A DNA stretch of 64,000 nt from Linyphia triangularis (Eukaryota; Arthropoda; Arachnida; Araneae; Linyphiidae). The stretch is from positions 12,841,796-12,905,795 of the forward strand of contig OZ021730.1 in assembly GCA_963978545.1 (NCBI GenBank), read 5' to 3'. The notes below the pieces were generated by a model that worked only from the letters and a program-made list of their open reading frames with translations, was not told the DNA's origin and ran no database searches. Shown here piece after piece: positions 41,726-54,247 of the stretch. Position 1 is the stretch's first letter. Every line of letters begins with the position of its first letter. Both the position numbers and the translations under genes were made by a program.

Positions 41726-42013
41726 TGTCGCTAACTAATGCAGACAATTCAGATTCTTTAACCGTGATTGAAATAACTTCTTGGCGTCGAAAACGATTTC
41801 ACAACATTTAATTTCTTCACGAAACTTTTACAAGATGACTATATAATATTTGTTAACTATTAATAAGAACTGCATTACTATATAAACATTAAAACGATAG
41901 TTCTAAGATGTTCGTCAATCTTCTACGAAAAGTCCAGAAGTAGCGGTTTTCTTCTTCTTCCGAGTTCACATAGAAAAATATCGATGACGTCACACGCGAG
42001 TGCTCACGCAACA
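41726..42013 (-). repeat. BEL-2 5' LTR
   Basis: Complete 288-bp LTR, TGTTGCGTGAGC...TTAGCGACA in its own orientation. TGACGTCA is at 41985-41992. Followed by GGGGG (42014-42018). Confidence 0.92.
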
Positions 42014-42018
42014 GGGGG

Positions 42019-44734
42019 CATACACTAAAAAGGCAAAGAGACGTAATAATGTTAGTAGTATTTGATTGGTTGCGGCAAAGCTTTGATCAGGACCGAAAAA
42101 AGTACAGCGACTTGACCATTATTGCTCATCGACTTGTTGACAAAAGCGTTTAGATTTTTTTTTGGACTAAACTTGACAAACATGTAATCCTTCCTAATCT
42201 TCAAAGTTACCGTTGCTTTCCAAAAAAGCACATTAAATTGATCGAATTTTCATGCAGATCATGTCGTCGTTATCAAGTAAGTCAATTGTTTGTCAATTTA
42301 TTGCTGCTATAGACTCGCCCAGATAAAGCGAAATCAAATGATTTTGTCGTATGGAAAATTAATTTTCTTTTACAATAGTTAATTTTATCTTTAAATTTTT
42401 TCACCTTAATTCAAATGAAATAATATAACATACTGTAGATTTCTTGACCAATAAACCGTCAACTAGAATTATTCACTATTATGTTTTCCCCATTGTTTGG
42501 ATGACTGTAGGTCTTCAAATTTACTTTATCAGTATTTTGTTGATATGTGTCCCTTATTGGTAGTATCGGCGATTCGGTGTGAAAAATTGTCACATGGTAA
42601 AATTAAGATGATTTATAAAAGATAAAAATTGGAAAAAGTACGGTAGGGTGGAGGGACCCTACCATACCCCTTTAGTTCCTCCTAATCGCTGTCACTACTT
42701 TTTTTTTTACGTGTTAATTTCGATCTGATATGATGTCTCCAATGATTAAATATATAAATTAATTTTATTTTCATATTTGTGTTTATTATTTAATATATAA
42801 ACACAACAGGAATAAAAGTTTAACTTTCATAAACTGAATAGTTTTTTTAAATCTTAAAAAGGATAGATTTATAGTGTGAGTTCATTAGTGATAGTGAAGG
42901 AATAATCAATTATTTAATGCATCTTCTGTAAGTACTAGAGGTCGGAAATATCGATCAAAATAAATATCGATACTATATAGTTGCATAGAAAAAAATATCG
43001 ATATATGATTTTTTTTATTTGATTTTCAATTTTGCGAGAAACAAATTTTTTCGGGACAAATCTTTACTTTTCGTGGTTGCTTTTTTGTGAGGTGACTACT
43101 TTTTCAACTGAAAAGGATCTATTACCCCCCCCCCCCCAAAAAAAGCTATATTTTCGCTTAATTGGTGCAGTGATTTTAAGAAAAATTTAGATAATTTTCA
43201 ATAGCTTTTAAATGTTTGGAAAATATTGAATATTGGTGCCATTTTAACTGTCTTTCAGCCAAGTTCAAACTTTAGTTTTGAAGTTTTTGAAAAGAGAATA
43301 AAGAAAATCGAAAAAAAAACATGGAACTATAAAACGATCATCAAAAAACTAAAAATGTTTGAAAATATCGATATATCGGTGACTTTTATCGATATTTTTA
43401 ATATCGACATTTATAGAAATATCGATATATCGCCGACCACTAGTACTTACAGATAATTAATGGAATTTTATACAAATTTGTGAGTTATGCATATAATTCG
43501 TTCTGATTTAAAACGATCCAAAACATATATTTTATCTCTTTTTAAAATTTTATTTTATTAGTTTAAAAAGTTATTAGCTATTGAAAAAAAAATTTTATGT
43601 GGTAATATAAAGTCATCGTAACAATTGAAATGCTGATCGTCAAGTATAAACAATACTTTAATCTAAAATATTCTGTTGTAATGTTTAATGTTACGTTAAC
43701 GTTGTACATCTGAATTTTTTACCAATTTTAACTGTGCTTGTTTAATATTTTACATGTTTTTTTTGTTTTTTTTTATAACTTACATGAACCTCAAATAAAT
43801 TTTCACCAATTTAAAGTTGAATAACCAACTTGCAAAATACGTTGGCATCGTTTTAAAACTGCTATTATGTATGGCATACCTCACATTTCTTTTTCTTTGA
43901 ATTCCAATACCTGTACGATGGAATTCGTCTTTAAAATATTTTCTAAACTGAAATTGATATAATTTAATTGAGTTTTTGATGTTATTGAATATTATTGATG
44001 GATATTTTTACTAATTTTTTCTTTAGTTTGTTTGTCGGGGACAATAATTGTTTCAAAGAGACAACTCCTTTATATAAATTTCATAATCAATAAAAATCAG
44101 TCGTTAGTGGCGAATGAATATCGTGTGTTTAATTAAATATATAAAAACGTTAATAGAACGCCCAAGGGAAATTAATGGGGAATTTTTGGTGTATGATATT
44201 TAATTACAAGAAATGATAAACACTTAAGAATGAATGAGAGTTAATAAAAAAAATTAAATTAGATAAAGATTTTTTAAACTTGAAAAAATGATGCATATAA
44301 TGGGGACATGGGTCATTTTTAATATTACTAACTTATTTGTGGTCAAAATACCAGCCAGCTTTAACATGTTGTTTCGTCATACATTTACAAAAAAGCATAT
44401 AAATATTATGTTAAAAGGAAATATTTGTGACTTTACACAGAAAATGTTTCAATAATACTTTGCTACCCCCCAAATATTAAGTATCTTATTTTTTTCTATA
44501 GTTCTTTTAGTACACTAATTTACATCTGGTCCTTTTGTTTTATGCATAAATTAAATGAAATTTGTACAAATATGGCTGAGAAATGTAATTTAAATTCAGG
44601 GTAATAAATCATTTGTTGACTAACATGTTATTTTAAAACTTTTTACATTTAATTTTGAATTAGTATCAACTTCGGATAGATTGCACGTGGGTTTTATTAT
44701 CAACTGCAGAACAATTCAGTAATATTGAAAGGGG
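42019..44734. other. Non-coding AT-rich stretch
   Basis: No exon or ORF with recognisable content. It has a small hairpin GGTAGGGTGGAGGGACCCTACC near 42643-42664, a C-run at about 43124-43137, and the fold-back element at 42926-43455. Nothing else was seen. Confidence 0.6.
42926..43455. mobile_element. ATATCGAT-rich fold-back element
   Basis: The ends are CTGTAAGTACTAGAGGTCGG and its inverse CCGACCACTAGTACTTACAG. Both subterminal zones repeat ATATCGAT (near 42950, 42968, 42996 and again 43367-43430). If the true ends are TAGAGGTCGG...CCGACCACTA, the design matches hAT-a/b (TAGGGATGG plus ATATCCGG words), but the flanking octamers are not a direct repeat. No protein is encoded. Confidence 0.7.
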
Positions 44735-46395
44735 TGTTTGTTGTTGTTTTATGGCGCAAAGGCAACACAAGGGCCATGCTGCGCTAACAAACGATAAAAG
44801 AAACTAGAATGGATGATGAGTTATAAATAGATGAAGGTAAGGTATGATTTAATAAAAGAAATAAAATGTTAAAAACTCATTTTTAAAAAAGCTTAAAACT
44901 AGTCATGATTATAAACATTAGATGTGATTTAAAAACCCGATTACTCTTAGAAATGCAAAAAGATTTGGATGGGGGTTTTCCCCAACCAAATCTACTAGGT
45001 TTAAAACTGTGCTTTTAAAAAATTGAATGCGATGAGAATAAAATTTTGGACATGAAATTAAAATATGGTGCACAGTAATATCGCAATGACAAACATCACA
45101 AATGGGCGGATCTTCTCCCAGTAACAGATGTCGATGCGTGAATCGGGTGTGACCAATGCGCAGACGAGTCAGTTTGACATCTGTCCGACGCATTGGATTT
45201 ACTGGCCACATATGAAGATGGTTTTTAATGGTATGAAGTTTGTTGCTAGTTTGCAAATCCCATGCTTCTTGACGCAAAGAAAAAATAAATTTATGAATAT
45301 GTGATTTTATGTCTTGGTAGGGGACTGGCTGCTGAAACGGGATTGACACCGCTTTAGCAGCAGAGTCCGCCAATTCATTTCCTGAAATCCCCACGTGACT
45401 AGGTACCCAGCAAAACAAAATAAAAAGACCTTTCCTCTCAAGTTTGTGTAACAGAGATAATATGTCAGGAGCTATTGAATGACATATGTTATTAAAGTGC
45501 TCCAGGCTTGTTAAAGCACTTAAGCTATCGCTGTATACACAAAACTTGCGATGGGAGCACAAAGAAATGTGCAGCAGAGCACCAAAAATTGCAACCATCT
45601 CAGAATTAAAAACCGAGCAGGATTTATGAAGCGTGAAACTGACTGTGGATGTGTCAGACACAACACCACAGCCAACACGTTCACCTGCTTTGGATCCATC
45701 AGTATAGACTGCATGGTAGTCACTATACTGAGATCGGTGCAAACAAAAGATCTTCTGTAAAATGTCTGGGGCAGTGTCTGCTTTGTAATGCATCGCAAAT
45801 GAATTTAAAAAATTAAATGAGGGAATATCCCATGGAGGAAAGATCCGAGAATTAGCCAGCTGGATATCTAGGTCACTTAGAGCTGCATCCGACAGAACAG
45901 ATTGAGCTCTTTCAGAAAATGGGCGAATGCTAGAGGGACGTGCATTATATAGCCTACCAAGATATGCGTCAAGATTCAAATTCCGAAAAGGATGAGAAGG
46001 ATCAGATTTTATTCTACAGTAGTAGTTAGCGCTTAACTTTTTACGTCTAAGGTCAAGTGGGAGTTGACAACACTCTGTTAACAGGCTCTCAATGGGTGAG
46101 GTGCGAAATGCACCTAAACAAATACGGGCAGCAGTATGGTGGAGTGTATCCAATCTGCGTAGAAGAGATGCTCCTGCAGAACCATACGCAACGCATCCGT
46201 AGTCAATACGAGACAGGATAACTGAATTGTATATACGCAGCAAAGAAGTGCGGTCCGCTCCCCAAGAAGTATTAGAAAGCACCTTGAGGATGTTAAGTGA
46301 CCTATCGCACTTCTTGAGCAAGGACAATATATGAGGGAGAAAATTCATCTTATTGTCGAAAATGACTCCCAGATACTTTATCTGATTGACAACAG
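44735..46395 (-). mobile_element. LINE A-ii, 3' part (RT end, RNase H, 3' UTR)
   Basis: The 3' half of a LINE-A copy whose 5' half lies at 52045-55736. It was split by LINE A-iii at CTGATTGACAACAG. ORF2 is open from 46394 to 44918: KYLGVIFDNKMNFLPHIL, the RNase H AVYTDGSKAGERVGCGVV, WVPSHVGISGNELAD and the final CDVCHC..HILISC. The 3' UTR ends in the shared ATGGCCCTTGTGTTGCC segment. It belongs to a subfamily recognisably different from A-i over the RNase H (FCLHRSQYSDYHAVYTDG). Confidence 0.9.
44918..46394 (-). pseudogene. LINE A-ii ORF2, C-terminal part
   Basis: About 490 codons without a stop, equal to residues 740-1226 of A-i ORF2. It is a pseudogene only because the LINE A-iii insertion separates it from the endonuclease-RT half. 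The RNase H D-E-D residues and the CCHC motif are intact. Confidence 0.9.
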
Positions 46396-47027
46396 CCCCT
46401 CAGGGGGTTTACTTTCTATAAGTAAATACGGGCTTCACAACCCCGGGGCGCCCCATTGATCTATCCCTCCTCCTGTTTTATCTTCTCGTTTTGGTTTTGT
46501 ATTTATCGTTTGACTTCTTTCTTCCCTCGTTGTGGTTACCTCTTCAGAGGTGAGGGCTCCCCTTGAGAAGCTTTGTGCCACTCTGTTGCCATCAGCTTCT
46601 CTCGGGCATTTAATCACCCACGTGTTTGCCGTGCGTGGAGACCCGTGTCTCTGGAAAGGGGGATCCTGGTAGTTGAGGGACGACATACTGTCCCAATACA
46701 CTACTTTGGCCCTTGCTTCAGATAAACGGGAGGTGCACATTGGTCCCGTGTGTATCAATCGGCTGGTCGTCCGCTTCGTCGGTGGCTAGGGATCAAGTGA
46801 TCAGTCCATTTGCTGGGAATCTCGTAAAGGGTGGAGGCTTCTTCAGGGATGGACTGTTTGCGTATAGACACTAGTTAACCTGATAGAGTCATGCCGTGCG
46901 TAACAGTTCTGTTGATATTTTGTTTTCTTTTATGATTTTTGTTGCTTGCCGGGATGCTCTATCCCCGATATCGTGGACTCCATGGAGGGTGGGACACTAG
47001 TGTCCAAATTATCATTTCATTTCTTTT

Positions 47028-48157
47028 ATGGTAAACAAAATTAATTTTTCTTCTCCTCCTCGTGGGGAGCAACAAGGACCAGAACTTAATGCAAAATATT
47101 TTATTGTTAAAAGAGTAGAGGGATCCTTTGAGAAGGTCTCTCCCTTTTTAATTGAAAAGACCTTAAAATCATTCGTTGGAGATGTTGCCACTGTTAAAAA
47201 ACTGAGATCTGGCGACTTGCTAGTTGAAGTCAAGAACACCAAACAAGTCGAGAGTATTTTGAAGATGGAAGCTTTCGGGACTTTCCCAGTGACTGTGACT
47301 GCACATGCGTCACTTAATAAAACTCGTGGGGTAATATCCGAATCTGACCTTTACCATACTACTGAGGAGGAGATTTTGGATCATTTGCGTGACCAGCAAG
47401 TTTCAGCTGTTTACCGTATAACCATACGGAAAGATGGGGACATAATCCCAACCAAACATCTCATACTGACTTTTGACCGACCAACTTTGCCAACACACGT
47501 GAAAGCCGGGTATCTGAACTGTAAAATCCGACCGTACATACCTAACCCACTTCGCTGCTTTAAGTGCCAGAGATATGGACATTCCCAAACGGCTTGCCGC
47601 GGGAAAATTGAAATCTGTGCACGCTGTGCAGGAAGTGGTCATGGTAGTTCCGGTTGCACTGCACCTGAAAAGTGTGTGAATTGTGAAGGCACACATCCAT
47701 CTTTCTTCCGCAAATGTCCTCAGTTTGTGATGGAGAAAGAAATCCAGACTGTACGTGCCATTCAAAATGTATCATACTTTGAGGCAAAAAACAGGTAGAA
47801 GCTCGGACTCCACGTGTGGGCGTAGCATATGCTGATGCTTGCAAAAAGTCAGTATGCAGTCAAAGTACTCAAACTGAAACACTTAGCTTGTCACATACCA
47901 GATTACCCCCACGACCAACTTCCTCGGAAATTTCTAAAAAACCGACTATTATTAAGAAATCACTAGCAAAGTCAAAGGCACTTCAGGCAATTAAACTGAA
48001 GTCGGCAAAGGTTGGCGTTTCTAGAGGGAAACTTGCCAATCCTTTTAGCATCCTCAACTCACATAAAGACTTGGATGAGGTAAGACTTTACCCATCTGAT
48101 GACGAGGAGAGCTTTGAAGATCCTGACCCCTCTTTTAACACATCTATAAATAGTTAA
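47028..48157 (+). pseudogene. LINE A-iii ORF1, one frameshift
   Basis: MVNKINFSSPPRGEQQG leads through GSFEKVSPFLIEKTLKSFVG to three knuckles (CFKCQRYGHSQTAC, CARCAGSGHGSSGC, CVNCEGTHPSFFRKC). Loss of one A in the GGCAAAAAACAGG run near 47788 shifts the frame; the rest (EARTPRVGVAYADACKKS) continues to 48157. The stop overlaps the ORF2 start as TAATG, as in A-i. Confidence 0.9.
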
Positions 48158-51100
48158 TGGCTTCTTTTGTTTCTTGGAACTGTCGCGGTTTTAGGTCCAG
48201 GAAGGATGATGTGAAAAACATAATATCTAATTACAATCCAGCATGTTTGGCACTTCAAGAAACTTTCTTGAAGTATTCACATACATCTAAGATCCGTAGG
48301 TATAGCTGCATTAGGAAAGATGTTATCCGTAGTAATACAGTGTCTGGAGGAGTATGTCTCTTTATTTCTCATGATTATCCCAGCACTGTACTCACACTAC
48401 GCACATCTCTACAGGCTGTGGCTGCGAGACTTCATATACAGTCCCTTCTCACAGTCTGTTGCCTATACTTACCGCCACATGCTATCATCCGTCAAGAGGA
48501 GCTGAATGATTTGATAGACCAGCTTCCAGCACCATTTTTAATGCTCGGTGACTTTAATGGTCACAGTACTCTGTGGGGCAATGATAATATGAATAATCGT
48601 GGGAGACAGATCGAAAAGTTGTTATCAGATCACTGTCTCTGTCTCCTGAATAACGAGGAGAAAACGTATTTCCATGAACCCACAAGAACATTCCACTCAC
48701 TTGATTTAGCCATTTGTTCCCCTGTGCTTCTGCCATACTTGAATTTTGCTGTTGGGAGTGATCTACATAACAGTGATCACTTCCCTATTCTCATTTCCCA
48801 TACTGGTAATGGTAGCGTGACCAACCGCCTACCAACATATAAATACCATAGGGCTAATTGGCAAAAACTTACTGAGTTGGCTATTATAACAGAAACAATG
48901 GTGAATAGTGAGGATGTTGATACTGCTGTTCAAAATGTCACTGAAGCAATTTTAAATGCTGCTGACTCCTCTATTCCTAAGACCTCAACTAAAACACTGC
49001 GACACTATAAACCATGGTGGAATGCAGACTGTCAATCTGCATACAAGAAGCAAAAGTAGCTATGGGGTATCTTCCGCAGATACCCAACTACAGGAAACCT
49101 TATCGCCTTTAAAAGGGCTAAGGTTGCTCGTACAGTTAGACGTCAGAGTCAGAAGGATTCTTGGATAAGTTATGTCTCTTCGATTACATCTAAAACATCA
49201 AGTAAACAGTTGTGGAAGAAGGTTAGAGCAGCCAACGGTTTGTATCCGGAGTATTCTTGCCCGATACTTCAAACCGGAGCTGCTGTGTTTTCTTCCCCCG
49301 AAGATATTGCTAACCTTATCGGTGAAACTTTTGAAAGTGTATCCAGCTCCGATTTTTATAGTCCTACAATTTTAGTGACTAAGAATCGCGCTGAACGGGC
49401 TGGAATTAATTTCAAAAGCAATATTGATTACTCCTACAACTGTGACCTTAAGATGTACGAATTGAAGAGTGCTTTATCTAAAGCACATAACACCAGTCCA
49501 GGTCCAGATGGGATCAGTTACCAAATGCTTCGCCATTTAAGTCCAGATTCTCTTTTGAACATCCTTTTTCTCTTTAATAGAATCTGGAAGGATAACATCT
49601 TTCCTACCTTGTGGCGGGAAGCTACAGTAATCCCCATTCTGAAGCCTGGAAAAGATCCCAAGGATCCTCTGAACTATCGACCGATAGCCTTAACGAGCTT
49701 CCTCTGTAAGACCTTTGAACGTATTGTAAACGCCCGACTCTCTTACATGTTGGAAAAAGATGGATGTATTTCACCTTTTCAGAGTGGATTCCGACGAGGA
49801 CGGTCCACTCTTGATAACATCGTGAAACTAGAAACAGATGTCCGTAATGCCTTTGTGCAAAGGAATCATCTAGTTTCAATCTTTTTCGACATTGAGAAGG
49901 CGTATGATCATACGTGGCGATATGGTATCCTGCAAACCCTATTTAAATTTGGTTTTAGGGGTAATCTTCCCCCTTTTATTCAAAACTTTTTATCATCTCG
50001 TGTTTTTAGAGTTCGCATGGGAACTTCATTTTCTAATTATTTTAATCAATCTGAAGGAGTTCCTCAAGGTTTCGTTTTAAGTGTCAACCTTTTTAACCTT
50101 CACATCAGTAACATCCTTCATGTGCTTTCACCCTTTGTTCATGGAACTTTGTATGTTGATGATTTGCAAATCTCATGCCAAGGATCAAACATGCGCTTAA
50201 TTGAACGTCAATTATAAACTGCTATTAACAGACTTGTAGAATTGTGTGAACAAAACGGCCATACATTGTCACCATCTAAAAGCAGTTGCATCCACTTCTG
50301 TAGGAGGAGGGGTCTTCACCCTGACCCTGAAATTCACATACGCAATTCTCCCATCCCAGTTGTGAATCAGATAAGATACTTGGGAGTCATTTTCGACAGC
50401 AAGTTGAATTTTCTCCCACATATTTTATACTTGCGCAAGAAGTGCGATAGGTCGCTTAATATCCTCAAAGTACTCTCAAATACTTCTTGGGGTGCTGACC
50501 GCACTTCTTTCCTGCGTATTTACCAATCTGTAATTTTATCTCGCATTGATTATGGATGTGTTGCGTATGGGTCTGCAGAAGTATCCCTTCTACGAAGATT
50601 GGATACTGTCCATCACACTGCTGCCCGTATTTGTTCAGGTGCATTTCGCACTTCACCCATTGAAAGTCTGTTGACAGAGTGTAGTCTACTTCCACTTGAC
50701 TTGAGACGGAAAAAATTAAGCGCCAACTACTACTGTAGAATTATGTCTGATCCTTTTCACCCTTTACGTAAGTTGAGACTTGATGCTTATCTTGGTAGGT
50801 TATATGATGCTCGTCCATCTAACGTCCGACCACTTTCTGAAAGAGCGAAATCCATCTTGATGGATGCAGCTCTAAGTGACGTAGTTACCCAAACATTTAT
50901 CACTCAATCCTTTCCACCGTGGGATATTCCATCTATCCACTTTCTCAATCCATTTGCGATGTATTGCAAGGCAGACACTGCCCCAGAAATTTTGCAACAA
51001 ATCTTTTGTTATCACCGCTCTCAGTATGCTGACTATGAAGCAGTTTTTACTGATGGATCCAAAGCAGGTGAACGTGTTGGCTGTGGTACTGTGTCCGACA

Positions 51101-51833
51101 CATCCACAGTCGCTTTTACATTTCATAAATCCTGCTCGGTTTTCACTTCTGAGATGACAGCAATTTCTTGTGCACTGCTGCATATCTCACTCTGCCACAA
51201 TCGCAAATTTTGTGTGTATACTGACAGTTTAAGTTCTTTGTCAAGTCTGGAGCAGGTTAAAACCAATAGCCATTCACTTGCTTTTGACATTTTGTCAAAG
51301 TTACACACACTTGAGAGGAAAGGATTTACTATATTATTCTGCTGGGTACCTAGTCACATGGGAACTTCCGCAATGAATTGGCTGATTCTGCTGCTAAAGC
51401 GGCTTCAATCCCGCTGCAGCAGCCAGTTCCCTACCAAGATATTAAGACATCAATTCACAAGTTCATATTATCCTTACTTCAAGAAACATGGGATTTGCAG
51501 GTTAATAACAAACTTCATTTCATCAAAAATCATCTTCGTAAATGGCTAGTTAATCGTATGCGTCGGACAGATGTCAAACTGACTCGTCTGCGCATTGGTC
51601 ATACCCGATTGACGCATCGACACCTATTGCTGGGAGAAGATCCACCTGTTTGCGATACTTGTCTTTGCGATTTTTCTGTGGCTCATATTTTAATTTCTTG
51701 TCCAAAGTTTCAGTCACATCGTCTTAGGTTTTTTAAATGTACCAGTTTAAGTCTTCAAGATTTGATTGGGGAAACTCCCCATCCAAATCTTTTTGCATTT
51801 TTAAGATCAATCGGGTTTTTAAATCACATCTAG
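48157..51833 (+). pseudogene. LINE A-iii ORF2, two stops and one frameshift
   Basis: Same layout as A-i ORF2. A TAG at 49057-49059 replaces Lys in YKKQKKLWGIF. A TAA at 50215-50217 replaces Gln in ERQLQTA. A one-base change near 51360-51375 breaks SHMGISGNELADSA. All catalytic boxes, including FDIEKAYDHTW, YVDDLQIS and FTDGSKAGERVGCG, are still readable. The TAA is also present in A-iv. Confidence 0.92.
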
Positions 51834-52044
51834 TGTTTTAAACATATCCATTTTTAAAATTTTATTAACATCTTCATTTTAGAAATGTGATTTTAACATT
51901 CTTAAATTATATTCTGTCACCTCTCATCATATTTATAATTTCCTAGTTTTTCTTTTATCTTTTGTTTTGGCGCAGCATGGCCCTTGTGTTGCCTTTGCGC
52001 CATAAAATCTCAATCAAACAAACAAACAAACTGATTGACAACAG

Positions 52045-54247
52045 GGATGGGCGTGTTGCGTATGTGGATTTCAGGGCCAGGGTGAAGACCCCTCCTCCTA
52101 CAGAAATGGACACAACTGCTTTTAGATGGTGATAGTTTATGGCCGTTTTGTTCACACCATTCTACAAGTTTGTTAGCAGCAGTTTGTAATTGACGTTCAA
52201 TTAAGCGCATGTTTGATCCTTGGCATGAGATTTGCAAATCATCAACATACAAAGTTAAATGAACAAAGGGTGAAAGGACATGAAGGATGTTGCTGTTATG
52301 AAGATTAAAAAGGGTCACACTTAAAACACAACCTTGAGGAACTCCCTCAGATTGGTTAAAATAATTTGAAAATAAAGCTCCAATACGAACTCTAAAAACA
52401 CGAGATGATAAAAAATTTTGAATAAAAAGGGGCAGATTACCCCTAAAACCAAAATTAAATAGAGTTTGCAGGATACCATATCGCCACGTATGATCATACG
52501 CCTTCTCAATGTCGAAAAAGATTGAAACTAGATGATTCCTTTGCACAAAAGCATTGCGGACATCTGTTTCTAGTTTCACAATGTTATCAAGAGTGGACCG
52601 TCCTCGTCGGAACCCACTCTGGAAAGGTGATATACATTTATCTTTTTCTAACATGTAAGAGAGTCGGACGTTTACAATACGTTCAAAGGTCTTACAGAGG
52701 CAGCTCGTTAAGGCTATCGGTCGATAGCTCAGAGGATCCTTGGGATCCTTTCCATGTTTCAGAATGGGGATTACAGTAGCTTCCCGCCACAAAGTAGGAA
52801 AGATGTTCTCCTTCCAGATTCTATTAAAGAGAAAAAGGATGTTAAAAAGAGAATCTGGTCTTAAATGGCGAAGCATTTGGTAACTGATCCCATCTGGACC
52901 TGGTCTGGTCTTATGTGCTTTAGATAAAGCACTCTTGAATTCGTACATCTTAAGGTCACAGTTGTAGGAGTAATCAATATTGCTTTGGAAGTTAATTCCA
53001 GTCCGTTCAGCACGATTCTTATTCACTAGAAAAGTAGAACTATAAGAATCGGGACTGGACACTCTTTCAAAAGTTTCACCGATAAGATTAGCAATATCTT
53101 CAGGGGAAGAGAACACAGCAGCTCCGGTTTGAAGTATCGGACAAGAATATTCCGGATACAAACCATTGGCTGCTCTAACCTTCTTCCACAACTGCTTGCT
53201 TGATGTTTTGGATGTAATTGAAGAGACATAACTCGTCCAAGAATCTTTCTGACCCTGGCGTCTAACCCTACGAGCAACTGCCTGAGCCTTTTTAAAGGCG
53301 ATAAGGTTTCCTGTTGTTGGGTATCTGCGGAAAATACCCCATAACTTCTTTTGTTTCTTGTATGCAGACTGACAGTCTGCATTCCAGTATGGTTTACAGT
53401 GCCGCAGTGTTCTGGATGATGTCTTAGGAATGGAGGAGTCAGCAGCATTTAAAATTGCTCCAGTGACATTTTGGACAGCAGCATCAACATTCTCATTATT
53501 CACCATTATTCGTGTTACAATAGCCAACTCGGTAAATTTGTCCCAATTTGCCCTATGGAATTCATATGTAGGCAGGCGATTGGTCACCCTACCATTACCA
53601 GTATGGGAAATGAGGATAGGGAAGTGATCACTGTTATGTAGATCACTCCCAACAGCAAAATTCAAGTATGGCAGAAGCACGGGGGAACAAATGGCTAAAT
53701 CAAGTGAATGGAATGTTCTTGTGGGTTCATGGAAATACGTTTTCTCCTCGTTATTCAGGAGACAGAGACAGTGATCTGATAACAACTTTTCGATCTGTCT
53801 CCCACGAGGATTCGTATTATCATTGCCCCACAGAGTACTGTGACCATTAAAATCACCGAGCAATAAAAATATTGCTGGAAGCTGGTCTATCAGATCATTC
53901 AGCTCCTCTTGACGGATGATAGCATGTGGCGGTAGGTATAGGCAACAGACTGTGAGAAGGGACTTTAAATGAAGTCTCGCAGCCACAGCCTGAAGAGATG
54001 TGTGTAGTGTGATTACAGTGCTGGGGTAATTATGAGCAATAAAAAGACATACTCCTCCAGACACTGTATTACCACGGGTAACATCTTTCCTAATGCAGCT
54101 ATACCTACGGATCTTAGATGTATATGAATCCTTCAAGAACGTTTCTTGAAGGGCCAAACATGCTGGATGGTAAAGTGAAATAATGTTCTTCACATCATCC
54201 TTCCTAGACCTAAAACCACGACAGTTCCAAGAAACAAAAGAAGCCAT
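52045..54247 (-). pseudogene. LINE A-ii ORF2, endonuclease and RT half
   Basis: An open frame of about 735 codons from MASFVSWNCRGFRSRKDD to IPVVNQ, where A-iii interrupts it. The last few residues of the longest ORF (FVCLFD) are A-iii tail. The endonuclease boxes GDFNGHSTLWG and SDHFPIL and the RT boxes FFDIEKAYDHTW and YVDDLQIS are intact. The TAATG junction with ORF1 is kept. Confidence 0.9.

Larger units (their letters stand above)
7828..42013 (-). mobile_element. BEL-2, outer BEL/Pao element of the nest
   Basis: The LTR starts TGTCGCTAACTAATG on the left and ends CTCACGCAACA on the right, flanked by GGGGG at 7823-7827 and 42014-42018. That direct repeat shows both ends belong to one insertion although they are 34 kb apart. 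The complete 5' LTR is at 41726-42013. The 3' LTR is split into 7828-7983 and 37537-37670 by inserted DNA. The two pieces differ from the 5' LTR at three positions, so insertion was recent. The pol region has lost protease and RNase H and carries stops and frameshifts, so this copy is non-autonomous. Confidence 0.88.
46396..52030 (+). mobile_element. LINE A-iii, full-length copy inserted into A-ii
   Basis: 5635 bp on the plus strand, flanked by the 14-bp duplication CTGATTGACAACAG (46382-46395, 52031-52044). It starts CCCCTCAGGGGGTTTACTTTC and ends with the (AAAC)n tail. Complete in length but ORF1 has one frameshift and ORF2 two stops and one frameshift. Confidence 0.95.

Noticed and set aside
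43124..43137. C-run as a regulatory element
   Set aside because: Simple homopolymer; similar C-runs occur at about 29065 and 60250 in repeats.
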